DNA from: Hyphomicrobiales bacterium
GTDB lineage: Bacteria > Pseudomonadota > Alphaproteobacteria > Rhizobiales > Rhizobiaceae
Assembly (NCBI GenBank): GCA_900468805.1
Contig: UEIF01000027.1
Location: forward strand, 1-64,000
Length of the DNA stretch: 64,000 nucleotides
Direction of reading: 5' to 3'
The notes under the pieces were generated by a model. It was not told the DNA's origin. It ran no database searches and saw nothing but the letters and a program-made list of their open reading frames with translations. The position numbers and the translations under genes were made by a program. Within the stretch, counting starts at the first letter, position 1; the number at the start of each line of letters is the position of its first letter. Of this stretch, positions 41,065-49,808 are shown piece after piece.

Positions 41065-42101
41065 GCCAGGCTGCCTTGCGACAGAGGAAATGGTGGGCGC
41101 TCGCCGCGCTCACCATCGCCGCCTTCATCCTGCTCGGGCTGATGGTGAGCCTTGCCGTGTCTATAGGCGAGATCGCCATTCCTCTCGCCACCACGGCAAA
41201 GGCGGTGTCCAACCGCCTGTTCGGCACGGCATTCGAGCTCAGCCGCATTCATCAGGGCATCGTCTGGGAATACCGCCTCAGCCGCGCGCTGGTGGCGGCC
41301 AGTGCCGGTGCGTCGCTGGCGCTCTGCGGCACGGTGTTGCAGGCGCTGCTGCGCAATCCGCTCGCCGAACCCTACGTGCTCGGCATTTCGGCCGGCGCCT
41401 CTACCGGGGCCGTCTGCGTCATGATCCTTGGCTTCGGCTATGGCGTGCTCAGCCTCTCCACCGGCGCCTTCATCGGCGCCGTCATTGCCTTCCTGCTGGT
41501 CGGCATTCTGGCAGCCGGTGTGGGCGGCACCAGCGAGCGCATCATTCTCTGCGGCGTGGCGGGCTCGCAGCTCTTCAATGCGCTGACCTCCTATATCGTC
41601 ACCACGTCGGCCAATGCCGAACAGGCCCGCGGCGTGCTCTTCTGGCTGTTGGGGTCGCTGAGCGGCGTGCGCTGGCCGGATGTCTATCTCTCCCTGCCGG
41701 TCGCACTGACAGGCTTCGTCATCTGCCTTGCCCATGTGCGTGCGCTGGATGCCTTCGCCTTCGGCACGGATGCCGCAGCTTCCCTCGGCATCGCCGTGCG
41801 CCGGGTGCAGTTCACCCTGCTCGCCGTCACGGCTGCAATGACCGCAAGCGTCGTCAGCATGGTCGGCTCCATCGGCTTCGTCGGCCTCGTCATTCCCCAT
41901 GCCGCCCGCTTCCTGGTCGGCCCAGCCCATGGCCGCCTGCTGCCGGCGACAGCGCTCGGCGGGGCGATCTTCATGGTCGGCGCCGACATCGTCTCGCGCA
42001 TCATCATTCCGCAGCAGATCCTGCCGATCGGCGTCGTCACCGCGCTCTTCGGCGCCCCGGCCTTCGCCATCATCCTTTATCGCGTGCGGAGAAGCGCATG
42101 A
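41061..42101 (+). CDS. btuC: FecCD/BtuC-family ABC permease
   Basis: A 346-residue membrane protein with about ten helices, starting at a GTG that overlaps the btuF stop. Family motifs are YRLSRALVAASAGASLALCG, LAEPYVLGISAGASTGAVCV, GVAGSQLFNALTSYIV and MVGSIGFVGLVIPHAARFLV. It forms the translocation path of the B12 importer. The downstream ATPase overlaps by ATGA. Confidence 0.9.
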   Translation: MSQAALRQRKWWALAALTIAAFILLGLMVSLAVSIGEIAIPLATTAKAVSNRLFGTAFELSRIHQGIVWEYRLSRALVAASAGASLALCGTVLQALLRNPLAEPYVLGISAGASTGAVCVMILGFGYGVLSLSTGAFIGAVIAFLLVGILAAGVGGTSERIILCGVAGSQLFNALTSYIVTTSANAEQARGVLFWLLGSLSGVRWPDVYLSLPVALTGFVICLAHVRALDAFAFGTDAAASLGIAVRRVQFTLLAVTAAMTASVVSMVGSIGFVGLVIPHAARFLVGPAHGRLLPATALGGAIFMVGADIVSRIIIPQQILPIGVVTALFGAPAFAIILYRVRRSA

Positions 42102-42862
42102 GCATATCAGTCGACAAGGTCACCTATGCCGCCGGCAATACCGTCATCGTCAATGGCGTCAGCATATCGGTCGAAAAGGGCAAGGTGCTCGGCCTGCTCG
42201 GCCCGAACGGCTCCGGCAAATCCAGCCTGCTGCGCCTGATCTGCCGGCTGCGGCAGGTCAGATCCGGCATCATCCGCCTCGGCGACGATGATGTCTCCGG
42301 CCTTTCGCGCGCCGTCCTTGCCCGCCGCATCGCTTTCGTCGAGCAGCAGACGACGACGGATACGCAGCTCACAGTGCGCGATATCGTCTGCCTCGGCCGC
42401 ACGCCGCATCGCGGCCTCCTCTCCTCCTGGGCACCCGATGACGATGCCGCGGTCGAAGAAGCACTCGCCCGCGTCGACATGGGCGAACGCGCCGGCCAGC
42501 TCTGGCAGACACTGTCTGGCGGCGAGCGGCAACGGGTGCATATCGCCCGGGCGCTGGCCCAGACCCCAAGCGAACTGCTGCTCGACGAGCCGACCAACCA
42601 TCTCGATATCCAGCATCAGCTCGATATCCTGGCCCTGGTCGCCAAACTCGGCCTCACCTCCATCATCGCGCTGCACGATCTCAATCTGGCAGCGATGTTC
42701 TGCGACCACCTGGCCGTGCTGCAGAAGGGCGAGGTCGTGGCCGCAGGCACGCCCGAGGAGGTGCTGACCGAAGCGCTGATCGCCCGCGTCTTCGGCGTGC
42801 GCGCCCATATCGAAAAATCACCCGTGCATGGCCGCGCACATATCCAGTATCGGATGGGGTAA
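42098..42862 (+). CDS. btuD: ABC transporter ATP-binding protein (BtuD/FecE type)
   Basis: A 254-residue ATPase with Walker A GLLGPNGSGKSSLLRLIC, Q-loop FVEQQTTTDTQLTVRD, signature LSGGERQRVHIARALA, Walker B ELLLDEPTNHLD and switch His in ALHDLNLAAMF. It starts inside the permease stop. It completes the btuFCD transport operon under riboswitch control. Confidence 0.9.
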   Translation: MSISVDKVTYAAGNTVIVNGVSISVEKGKVLGLLGPNGSGKSSLLRLICRLRQVRSGIIRLGDDDVSGLSRAVLARRIAFVEQQTTTDTQLTVRDIVCLGRTPHRGLLSSWAPDDDAAVEEALARVDMGERAGQLWQTLSGGERQRVHIARALAQTPSELLLDEPTNHLDIQHQLDILALVAKLGLTSIIALHDLNLAAMFCDHLAVLQKGEVVAAGTPEEVLTEALIARVFGVRAHIEKSPVHGRAHIQYRMG

Positions 42863-42865
42863 GAC

Positions 42866-43639
42866 ATGGATGGAGTGAATTTCGATCTCAAGGAAGAGAT
42901 CCGCGACTACTGGTCGAAGCGCTCGGAAACCTTCGACCTCGCCTTCGGCCACAGGATCGCCCCTGGCCCGGAGGCAGACGCCTGGCAGAAGCCGATCCGC
43001 AAAGCCCTCGGCCCCGAGCCGAAACGCGTGCTGGAACTTGCCTGCGGCACCGGCGAAGTGACGCGCCTGATCCACGATCTCGGCCATGACGTCACCGCCC
43101 TCGATTTCTCCGAAGCGATGCTGAAGGTTGCCCGCGCCAAACACGCCGGCAAGGAGCGCCTGCGCTTCATCCTGGCAGACGCCGAAAACACCCTGGAGCC
43201 GGACGCGAGCTATGACGCCATCATCTGCCGCCACCTCGTCTGGACGCTGACCCGCCCTGAGGAAACCTTTCGCGAATGGTTCCGCATCCTCAAGCCCGGC
43301 GGCCTGTTGCTCGTCTTCGATGGCGACTGGGCAGGCCCGAAACCGACCGGCCGCATCGCCAGCCTGCTGATCTCCTGGATCGACCGCCTCGTCGGTGCCG
43401 ACAAGAACTATGACGGCGCGCTCAGCACCCGCCACGCCCGCATCATGTCAGCCCTGCCTTTCGGCCAGGGTCTCCGCCCCAACATGCTCCTGCCGCTCTT
43501 GAGATCGGCAGGCTTTACGGACATCGCGCTTCACTCCCACGCCCCGATCGCGAGGGCGCAGCGCAAGAATGCCAATCTCCGAAACAGGCTCCGAACCCTC
43601 GTCTACCGGCGCTTCATCCTCGCCTGCCGGCGGCCCTGA
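42866..43639 (+). CDS. SAM-dependent class I methyltransferase, linked to the B12 transport operon
   Basis: A 257-residue Rossmann-fold methyltransferase. Motif I is VLELACGTGEVTRLIHDLG, followed by VTALDFSEAMLKVARAK, ICRHLVWTLTRPEETFREWF and LKPGGLLLVFDGDW. It begins 3 nt after btuD, so it is probably co-transcribed under the cobalamin riboswitch. It is a UbiE/SmtA-like general methyltransferase. Corrinoid modification, or methylation of a small molecule taken up with B12, are possibilities from context only. Confidence 0.87.
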   Translation: MDGVNFDLKEEIRDYWSKRSETFDLAFGHRIAPGPEADAWQKPIRKALGPEPKRVLELACGTGEVTRLIHDLGHDVTALDFSEAMLKVARAKHAGKERLRFILADAENTLEPDASYDAIICRHLVWTLTRPEETFREWFRILKPGGLLLVFDGDWAGPKPTGRIASLLISWIDRLVGADKNYDGALSTRHARIMSALPFGQGLRPNMLLPLLRSAGFTDIALHSHAPIARAQRKNANLRNRLRTLVYRRFILACRRP

Positions 43640-43716
43640 TGCCTGCATTTGCCGCACGCCCATTTCTGGATGCGTGGCGATTTGCCGAGATCTGAAACCA
43701 GCCTGTGCCAAATGCC

Positions 43717-43751
43717 CGTCACCGTAAATGATCGTTGCATTTACCGTTGCG
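43717..43751. promoter_or_regulatory. Inverted repeat ahead of the receptor-like gene, matching 36314-36348
   Basis: CGTCACCGTAAA (43717-43728), 11-nt spacer, TTTACCGTTGCG (43740-43751). The same arm length and spacer as the sulfatase site. The right side matches it at 18 of 20 positions (GCATTTACCGT-NN-CGTACTT). It ends 81 nt before the ATG, against 75 nt in the sulfatase gene. Confidence 0.6.
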
Positions 43752-43832
43752 TACTTGCCGGACGCCGTCAGCCGTTCAGGATGATCCACGAACGAAGCGG
43801 CAGTTCGCCTGATGCAGGAAGGGAAAGGTGTT

Positions 43833-44966
43833 ATGGCAAAGACCACCGCGCCCTCATCCGGCAAAGGCAGGCGCCGGACTCTGCCGTTCGTCATTCTGGC
43901 GTTTTTCCTGTGTCTGGCTGGATCTCTGCCACGCCACGCCCTTGCCGCCCCGCCCGAATTTCCAAATCGCGAACTGGTGGTCGGCACCAAGGAAGCCCCG
44001 CCCTTCGCGATGAAGGCGACCGACGGCAGCTGGACCGGCCTCTCAATCGATCTCTGGCAGCAGGTCGCCGAAAAGCTTGGCGTCAAATACCGGCTGGTCG
44101 AGGAGCCCTCGGTGCAGAGCCTGCTCGAGGCGACGAAGCGTGGCGATTACGATCTCTCGGTCGCGGCCATCACCATCACTGCCGACCGGGAGCGCAATGT
44201 CGATTTCTCCCAGCCGTTTTACAATACCGGCCTCGGCATCGCCGTCTCCGTCCAGAGCGTTTCCGTCTGGTACGAGATCACGCAGACGATGACCTCTCTC
44301 GGCTTTCTTCAGGCGGTCGGCGCGCTTATCGGCATTTCGCTGGCGGTGGGAGCCTTGATCTGGCTCTTCGAGCACCGCCACAACGAGGATTTCGGCGGCG
44401 GCGCAGCCAGAGGGCTCGGCGCCAGCATCTGGTGGTCGGCCGAAGCGATGACGCAGGCAAGCACCGGCCATCGCGGCCCTAAAACGCTCGGCGGTCGAAC
44501 CTTGGCGATCCTCTGGATGGTCATGTCGATCATCACCATCGCGGTCTTCACAGCAAGCGTCACCTCCGCGCTCACCACGCGCCAGATCAGGGGCCTGGTG
44601 AACGGCGCCGAAGACCTGCCGAGGGTGCGCGTCGGCGCGGTCACCGGCTCCGCCACGACAGGTTTTCTCGATGGCGAGCACATCCGGCACCGCGATTTCG
44701 ACAAGGTGCAGGACGGTTTCCGGGCGTTGACATCAGGCACTATCGACGCCTTCGTCTACGACAAGCCGCTGCTCTCCTGGACCGCAGAACAGCAGTTTCC
44801 CGGCAGCGTGCAGGTGCTGGACACGGTCTTCGAGCCGCAGAACTACGGCATGGCGATGCCCGCCGGCAGCCGTTACCGGAAGGCGATCGATGTCGCCATT
44901 CTCGAAGCAATCCACGACGACGCCTGGAAAGACACCCTGTTTCGGTATCTCGGCGAGAAGAAGTGA
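43833..44966 (+). CDS. Prokaryotic ionotropic-glutamate-receptor-like channel/receptor
   Basis: A 377-residue protein in the order signal helix, first half of a periplasmic binding lobe (ELVVGTKEAPPFAMKATDGS, LSVAAITITADRERNVDFSQ), three membrane segments with a pore loop, second half of the lobe (VRVGAVTGSATTGFLDGEH, GTIDAFVYDKPLLSW). This interrupted layout defines bacterial iGluRs of the GluR0 type. The pore helix WWSAEAMTQASTGHRGPKTL aligns with GluR0-like filters, but TVGYGD is replaced by STGHRG, so potassium selectivity is probably lost. The third helix FTASVTSALTTRQ resembles the conserved gating motif. Start follows GGAAAGGTG. Confidence 0.85.
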   Translation: MAKTTAPSSGKGRRRTLPFVILAFFLCLAGSLPRHALAAPPEFPNRELVVGTKEAPPFAMKATDGSWTGLSIDLWQQVAEKLGVKYRLVEEPSVQSLLEATKRGDYDLSVAAITITADRERNVDFSQPFYNTGLGIAVSVQSVSVWYEITQTMTSLGFLQAVGALIGISLAVGALIWLFEHRHNEDFGGGAARGLGASIWWSAEAMTQASTGHRGPKTLGGRTLAILWMVMSIITIAVFTASVTSALTTRQIRGLVNGAEDLPRVRVGAVTGSATTGFLDGEHIRHRDFDKVQDGFRALTSGTIDAFVYDKPLLSWTAEQQFPGSVQVLDTVFEPQNYGMAMPAGSRYRKAIDVAILEAIHDDAWKDTLFRYLGEKK

Positions 44967-44982
44967 GGTATTGCCGGGCGGC

Positions 44983-45198
44983 TCACCAGTTCCCCGGATC
45001 CGCAGTATGATCGACGGCGGCGAATTCGTCCGCCTTTGCCCGATCCAGCGTCACGGTCCTTGTTCTCTTGGTCTCGTCCGCGACCAGATAGCGAAGCGGC
45101 GCCGCGTCCCGGGCAAGCTCCTGATACAGGAGAAGCGCTGCTTCCTCGGCAGTATCGGCCTCGATCTCGCGCGTGATGGTTACGGTGAACTTCTGCAT
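44983..45198 (-). CDS. Small uncharacterised protein
   Basis: A 71-residue frame starting at 45198 (MQKFTVTITREIEADTAEEA, ALLLYQELARDAAPLRYLV). The pattern (beta strand, helix rich in Ala/Glu, then strands RTRTVTLDRAKADEF) is protein-like and recalls small rhizobial conserved proteins, but no family is recognised. It is convergent with the receptor-like gene. Confidence 0.65.
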   Translation of the reverse strand: MQKFTVTITREIEADTAEEAALLLYQELARDAAPLRYLVADETKRTRTVTLDRAKADEFAAVDHTADPGNW

Positions 45199-45337
45199 GG
45201 ATTCGGGCCTTCTCGATCGTCGCGGGCATGGGCGCAATGTCCACCGCCTGACAATAAGCGCAGAGCCGAATAGTTCAAGCTGCCCCTGCCTTCGACGATC
45301 AACCGTCCACCGCCATCGAGCACCCGATATGCACCCC

Positions 45338-46042
45338 TCAAACCGAGCGCATCAACCCGCCATCCACCTTCAGGCTCTGGCCGGTAATATACCCCGCCCC
45401 GTCGGACACAAGAAACGCGATGGTCGCGGCCACTTCCGCACTCGTGCCATAGCGCTGCATCGGCACGCTCTCGCGCCGCGCCTCGGTTGCCGGCAGGCTG
45501 TCGATCCAGCCGGGCAGTACGTTGTTCATGCGGATATTTTCGGCCGCATAGGTGTCCGCAAAGAGCTTGGTATAGGCGGCAAGACCGGCGCGGAAGACCG
45601 CCGAGGTCGGAAACATCGTCGACGGCTCGAAGACCCATGCCGTCGAGATATTGACGATCGCGCCCTTCTTCTGCGCCTGCATGATCGGCGTCACCAGCCG
45701 CACCGGGCGGATGACGTTCATCAGATAGACGTCCATGCCCGTATGCCACTGCTCGTCGGTGATCTCATTCAGCGCGGCACGCGGCCCATGCCCGGCGCTG
45801 TTGACGAGAACGTCGACGCGCCCCCAGGCCGCCATCGCCGCATCGATAAGCCGCTTCAGATCGTCATTCGACTGGTTGGAACCGGTCACGCCGACGCCGC
45901 CGAGCTCCCTGGCGAGCGCCTCGCCCTTGCCGGAGGAAGACAGGATCGCGACCTTGTAGCCATCGGCCGCGAGCCGCCTTGCGCTCTCGGCCCCCATACC
46001 GCTGCCGCCTGCGGTGATAACAGCCACTTTTTCTACTGACAT
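45338..46042 (-). CDS. SDR-family oxidoreductase
   Basis: A 234-residue SDR starting at 46042 after AGGAGG. It has VITAGGSGMGAESARRLAAD (a variant TGxxxGxG with an Ala), VNSAGHGPR, NISTAWVFEP in place of the usual Ser region, and a C-terminal GQSLKVDGGLMRSV. The active-site YxxxK appears shifted (AAYTKLFAD), so the triad is unusual. Divergent from the LysR gene at 46160, its probable regulator. Confidence 0.85.
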   Translation of the reverse strand: MSVEKVAVITAGGSGMGAESARRLAADGYKVAILSSSGKGEALARELGGVGVTGSNQSNDDLKRLIDAAMAAWGRVDVLVNSAGHGPRAALNEITDEQWHTGMDVYLMNVIRPVRLVTPIMQAQKKGAIVNISTAWVFEPSTMFPTSAVFRAGLAAYTKLFADTYAAENIRMNNVLPGWIDSLPATEARRESVPMQRYGTSAEVAATIAFLVSDGAGYITGQSLKVDGGLMRSV

Positions 46043-46159
46043 GCCGGTGCCCTCCTGAAATGATATGGTCAATTGCTCGATGTGTGCGCGCACGATACCA
46101 TGTCCGCCACGCGAGCGCGAAGCAGTTCTCCTCTTTTATGGCAGTAGAAAAACTACTCG

Positions 46160-47053
46160 ATGAGCGATATCCCGGGAAAGCTTCCCTCTCTCAATGGCCT
46201 GAGAGCCTTCGAGGTCGCGGCGCGCCACCTGAACTTCAGGCTCGCCGCCGAAGAGCTTGGCGTTACGCAGGGCGCCGTCGCCCAGCAGGTCCGCGGGCTC
46301 GAAGCGCAGCTCGGCATGACCCTTTTCGAACGGCTTCCGCGCACGCTGGCGCTGACAGCCGAGGGCCGCCGCTACATCGCCGATATCAGGCGCGCCTTCG
46401 AGATCATCGCGCGGGCAACGGACGAGCTGAAGCCGCAGGCGATCAAGCTCACGATCAGCACCACGCCGACATTCGCATCGAAATGGCTGATCCCTCGCCT
46501 GCCGGATTTCACCGCTCTGCATCCCGATCTCGATCTGCATATTCTGGCGACCGAGCGCATCTCGAATTTCGCCGTCGATGGCGTCGATCTCGCCGTCCGC
46601 TATGGCCGCCCGCCCTTTGGGCCGGGCCTGAATGCCGAGCTGCTGTTCGAACAGGAGGTCATCGCCGTCTGCAGCCCGCTGCTGCTTGCCGGCCGGAATG
46701 CACCGCGCACGGCCGAGGAGCTCTCCGCCTATCCGCTGCTGCACGATGCCCATAATCTCTGGCCGGAATTCGTCGAGCGCCATCTCGCCAGCAGCCGCAG
46801 CCCCTCCTTCAAGGGCATCAGCTTTTCGCAGACTTCTCACGCCATCGAGGCAGCGATTGCCGGACAGGGCATCGTTCTCGCCAATGGCGGCTTCGTCACC
46901 GAGGATCTGGCCCGGGGGCGGCTGGTGCGTGTCTTCGAAGGCAGGTTGCGCGGCCCATCGGATATCTACCTCGTCTGGCCCCGCTACCGGAAATCCCAGG
47001 CGCTGGAAACCGTGATCGGCTGGTTGTTCACTGAGGCGCAGAAGGCTGGCTGA
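46160..47053 (+). CDS. LysR-family regulator (GcvA-like group)
   Basis: A 297-residue LTTR beginning LPSLNGLRAFEVAARHLNFR with HTH LAAEELGVTQGAVAQQVRGL, typical of the GcvA branch. The ligand domain is STTPTFASKWLIPRLPDF, VDGVDLAVRYGRPPFG and GQGIVLANGGFVTED. AGTAG-AAAAA-CTACT (46143-46157) lies right before the start codon and may be part of its operator. It probably controls the divergent SDR gene. Confidence 0.9.
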   Translation: MSDIPGKLPSLNGLRAFEVAARHLNFRLAAEELGVTQGAVAQQVRGLEAQLGMTLFERLPRTLALTAEGRRYIADIRRAFEIIARATDELKPQAIKLTISTTPTFASKWLIPRLPDFTALHPDLDLHILATERISNFAVDGVDLAVRYGRPPFGPGLNAELLFEQEVIAVCSPLLLAGRNAPRTAEELSAYPLLHDAHNLWPEFVERHLASSRSPSFKGISFSQTSHAIEAAIAGQGIVLANGGFVTEDLARGRLVRVFEGRLRGPSDIYLVWPRYRKSQALETVIGWLFTEAQKAG

Positions 47054-47185
47054 GCACTCGCGCATGGGACCGGCGTCAGCCTGACGGACTCAAAGAACAA
47101 TGAGCCTCTTGCGCAGGACGCCGGAGACACCAGATTCAATCTCTTCATTCCCTCCGATAAGCATTGATAATCACAGGCCTATTTG

Positions 47186-48304
47186 ATGTTCCATTTCATT
47201 CTCGGCATTCCCTGGCTGGTCGTCCTCCTCCGCTTCATCCTGCCCCTGCCGTGGATCTGGCCTGCCAAGGCCCTGCTTGCTGGCGTGCTCCTGGTCGCCT
47301 CCCAGCAGGTATTGCTGAACCGCATCTCTTCAGGGTCCGTCTTCGCGCCCGAATATCCGCGCCCGCTGATTATCGTGCTGAATTTCCTCTTCGGCGCGAC
47401 GCTCCTGCTGGCGGTCTTCCAGATCGCGCTCGATGCCCTCTCGCTTGCCCTTGCTCTCGTCGAGGGAGAGTTTCCGGCCGTGCCCCCGGAGGTCCGCTAT
47501 ATCATCGGGCTCGCAGCCTTCGGCCTGGCCGCTTTTGGCGTTGCCGGAGCCGTGCGCATTCCACCCGTGAAGAACGTCGAGATATCAATCCGGAACCTTC
47601 CCGAATCCTTCGACGGCTATCGGCTGCTGCAGCTGACCGACCTCCATCTCAGCCGCCTCTTCCCGGCGTCCTGGGCCGAAACCCTTGTGCAGAAGGCCAA
47701 TGGCCTCGGGACCGATGCGATCGTCGTCACCGGCGATTTCATCGACGGCCGCCTCGAGAAGCGCCGGGCCGATGTCGCACCGCTTGCGAAGCTTGCGGCG
47801 CGCGACGGCGTCTTCGCTATTCCCGGCAATCACGAATATTATTTTGGCTACGACGATTGGATTGCGCACGACGCCAGTCTTGGCATGCGCATGCTGATGA
47901 ATGAGCACGCCGTCATCGAGCGCGGCGCCGGCCGCATCGTCATTGCCGGCGTGACCGATCTGGCGGCCTTCGGCAGAGCGATGCCCGATCCCGATCTTGC
48001 CGCGGCCTTGAAAGACGCTCCGGCCGATGCCCCGATCATTCTTCTCGACCATCAGCCGAGAATGGCCGCCGAGACGGCCAAGGCGGGGATCGCGCTGCAG
48101 CTGTCAGGGCACACCCATGGCGGCATGGTGCTCGGCCTCGATCGTCTGGTCGCCCGCGCAAACGGCGGTTTCGTCTCCGGCCACTACCACGTCGGCGGCA
48201 TGCAGCTCTATGTCAATAACGGCACCGCGCTCTGGCCGGGCTTTGCGCTGAGGCTGGGCAGGCCCTCGGAACTGACAGTCTTCACGCTGCGTAGACGCGC
48301 CTGA
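47186..48304 (+). CDS. Membrane-anchored metallophosphoesterase
   Basis: A 372-residue protein with four N-terminal membrane segments (residues ~1-130) and a calcineurin-like catalytic domain. Metal ligands are in RLLQLTDLHLSRLFPASW, AIVVTGDFIDGR, AIPGNHEYYFGYDDW and LQLSGHTHGGMVLGLDRL. It resembles the YkuE/YaeI family, which act on UDP-diacylglucosamine or related lipids. ATG at 47186 directly follows a TTG. Confidence 0.9.
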   Translation: MFHFILGIPWLVVLLRFILPLPWIWPAKALLAGVLLVASQQVLLNRISSGSVFAPEYPRPLIIVLNFLFGATLLLAVFQIALDALSLALALVEGEFPAVPPEVRYIIGLAAFGLAAFGVAGAVRIPPVKNVEISIRNLPESFDGYRLLQLTDLHLSRLFPASWAETLVQKANGLGTDAIVVTGDFIDGRLEKRRADVAPLAKLAARDGVFAIPGNHEYYFGYDDWIAHDASLGMRMLMNEHAVIERGAGRIVIAGVTDLAAFGRAMPDPDLAAALKDAPADAPIILLDHQPRMAAETAKAGIALQLSGHTHGGMVLGLDRLVARANGGFVSGHYHVGGMQLYVNNGTALWPGFALRLGRPSELTVFTLRRRA

Positions 48305-48397
48305 CCTCACCAAGCATGGTATGCGTTGTTATACGTCCCCCAAGAGGGTGTAGCCGCTATATTCGCTCCGTCGTTTCGCGCATCAGGATTTAATTGA

Positions 48398-48781
48398 TTA
48401 AGGAACTTTTCTGACGAGCACTTGCTCTACACATCCATCTTGGGTCTGCTCGCCAATTTCCACTTCAAGATAAACTGCAACCTCAATGAAGAATATCCTA
48501 TCATAGAGAATATCAACTCTCTTACCCATATTTATTTTGGAGTTTCTACAGTCAACATAACGTGCAGCAGCAATAAAAAGCTCGTCACCCGGATCTAAAA
48601 AGTCGAAATTTTGGTAATTTCCTTTCAAAAAAATCTGGTATAAATCTCTATTTCTATCGAAAACAACATTATTGTATACAACACACCCCTCGACAGCAAT
48701 GAAAAATATAAGTAAAAAATCTGTTATTCTGATGATAGTTTTCCGAAGGCTTTTTAGATTTTCATATCTCGTTGCAGACAT
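48398..48781 (-). CDS. AT-rich orphan gene, membrane-anchored small protein
   Basis: A 127-residue frame starting MSATRYENLKSLRKTIIRIT, one membrane helix (TDFLLIFFIAVEGCVVYNNV), then an extracytoplasmic part with KINMGKRVDILYDRIFFIEV and a few cysteines. Base composition and codon choice (AAA, AAT, ATA, TTT) are far from the GC-rich neighbours, and the flanks are AT-rich as well. No family recognised. It looks horizontally acquired and recently inserted. Confidence 0.6.
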   Translation of the reverse strand: MSATRYENLKSLRKTIIRITDFLLIFFIAVEGCVVYNNVVFDRNRDLYQIFLKGNYQNFDFLDPGDELFIAAARYVDCRNSKINMGKRVDILYDRIFFIEVAVYLEVEIGEQTQDGCVEQVLVRKVP

Positions 48782-48889
48782 ATTTTTTAAATCTTCAATT
48801 GGTTATGCGGCTCGCGATACTGTGTTCGTCAACGACCATCGTCAACAATCTTCGACAGATAGCCAACACTCAGTTTTATTCCATATAAA

Positions 48890-49711
48890 TCAGGCCGCGC
48901 GGACGAGGCTGCGAATACGCTCGGCAATATCCGGATCGACGGGATTATAGACGACCATGTTGAGATCCGGCCTGCCGTCAATCGCAAAGCCGGAATATTC
49001 AAGCTCGATATCGCCGAGAACGGGATGTCTCAGCCGCTTGGTTCCTTCGCCGTGGGCGATCACCTCGTTCTCCTCCCAGATCTGCTTGAACTCAGCGCTC
49101 GTGCGGCAAAGTTCCTCCACCAGATCTGCTATCTCCGAAGTCGCCCCCGCCCGCGCCGCATCCGCCCGGAAGGCCCCGACGACGAAACGCGCCATGGCAT
49201 CCCAGTCGTGCTGGACGTTGCGGACGCCGGGATTGGAGAACAGCAGGCGCAAAACGTTCCTGTCATCAGCCGCAAGCTTGCCATAGTCGGTCATGACGAT
49301 GGTGGCCGCGCGGTTCCACGCCACGATATCCCAGGCCGCCGTGCGCACCAGCGCCGGGCTCACCTCGAGTGTGTCGAGAAGCCGTTGCAGGCGCGGGCTG
49401 ATGCCCTCCACCGCGCGGTAGCGCACCTCGGGCGGCCGGCCGAGGCCGAGGATGAAGAGATGCTCGCGCTCCGGCTCGGTCAGCATCAGGCCATTGGCGA
49501 TTCTATCAAGGACGTCGGCCGATGGCGCTCCGCCCCGTCCCTGCTCCAGCCATGTGTACCAGGTCGGGCTTATATTGGCGCGCTGCGCCACCTCTTCCCG
49601 CCTCAAGCCCGGTGTGCGCCGTCGCCCGGAAAAACCGAACACCGCCGGATCGAGGCGCGAGCGGCGGTCGCGAAGGAAGGTGCCGAGGGGGTTGTTGCTG
49701 TCGGTCGCCAT
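48890..49711 (-). CDS. XRE-family regulator with MmyB-like ligand domain
   Basis: A 273-residue protein. The N-terminal HTH (TPGLRREEVAQRANISPTWY, TWLEQGRGGAPSADVLDRIA) is followed by the MmyB-like domain (RLQRLLDTLEVSPALVRTAA, WDIVAWNRAATIV, LRHPVLGDIELEYSGF). Members of this family sit beside short-chain dehydrogenases or epimerase-like genes, as here, and sense fatty-acid-like or unknown ligands. Divergent from the gene at 49809. Confidence 0.9.
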   Translation of the reverse strand: MATDSNNPLGTFLRDRRSRLDPAVFGFSGRRRTPGLRREEVAQRANISPTWYTWLEQGRGGAPSADVLDRIANGLMLTEPEREHLFILGLGRPPEVRYRAVEGISPRLQRLLDTLEVSPALVRTAAWDIVAWNRAATIVMTDYGKLAADDRNVLRLLFSNPGVRNVQHDWDAMARFVVGAFRADAARAGATSEIADLVEELCRTSAEFKQIWEENEVIAHGEGTKRLRHPVLGDIELEYSGFAIDGRPDLNMVVYNPVDPDIAERIRSLVRAA

Positions 49712-49725
49712 GCCATGCCTGTTAG

Positions 49726-49737
49726 CTATTATAATAG
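49726..49737. promoter_or_regulatory. Palindrome between the XRE and epimerase-like genes
   Basis: CTATTATAATAG is a perfect 12-bp palindrome 14 bp before the XRE start codon and upstream of the divergent gene. It resembles the operators of MmyB-type regulators in position. Confidence 0.55.
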
Positions 49738-49808
49738 GATAACGTCACTACTTTAACAGCATAAAACATAGCGCAATAACGAGGTTCATCGCAACAAGGA
49801 GAAACCCA

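Noticed and set aside
40033..42862. Siderophore (ferric) ABC importer
   Set aside because: The FecBCD-type proteins alone would allow it, but the cobalamin riboswitch immediately upstream favours corrinoid transport.
48305..48890. Remnant of a mobile element around the AT-rich gene
   Set aside because: No transposase fragment, terminal inverted repeat or target duplication could be seen.
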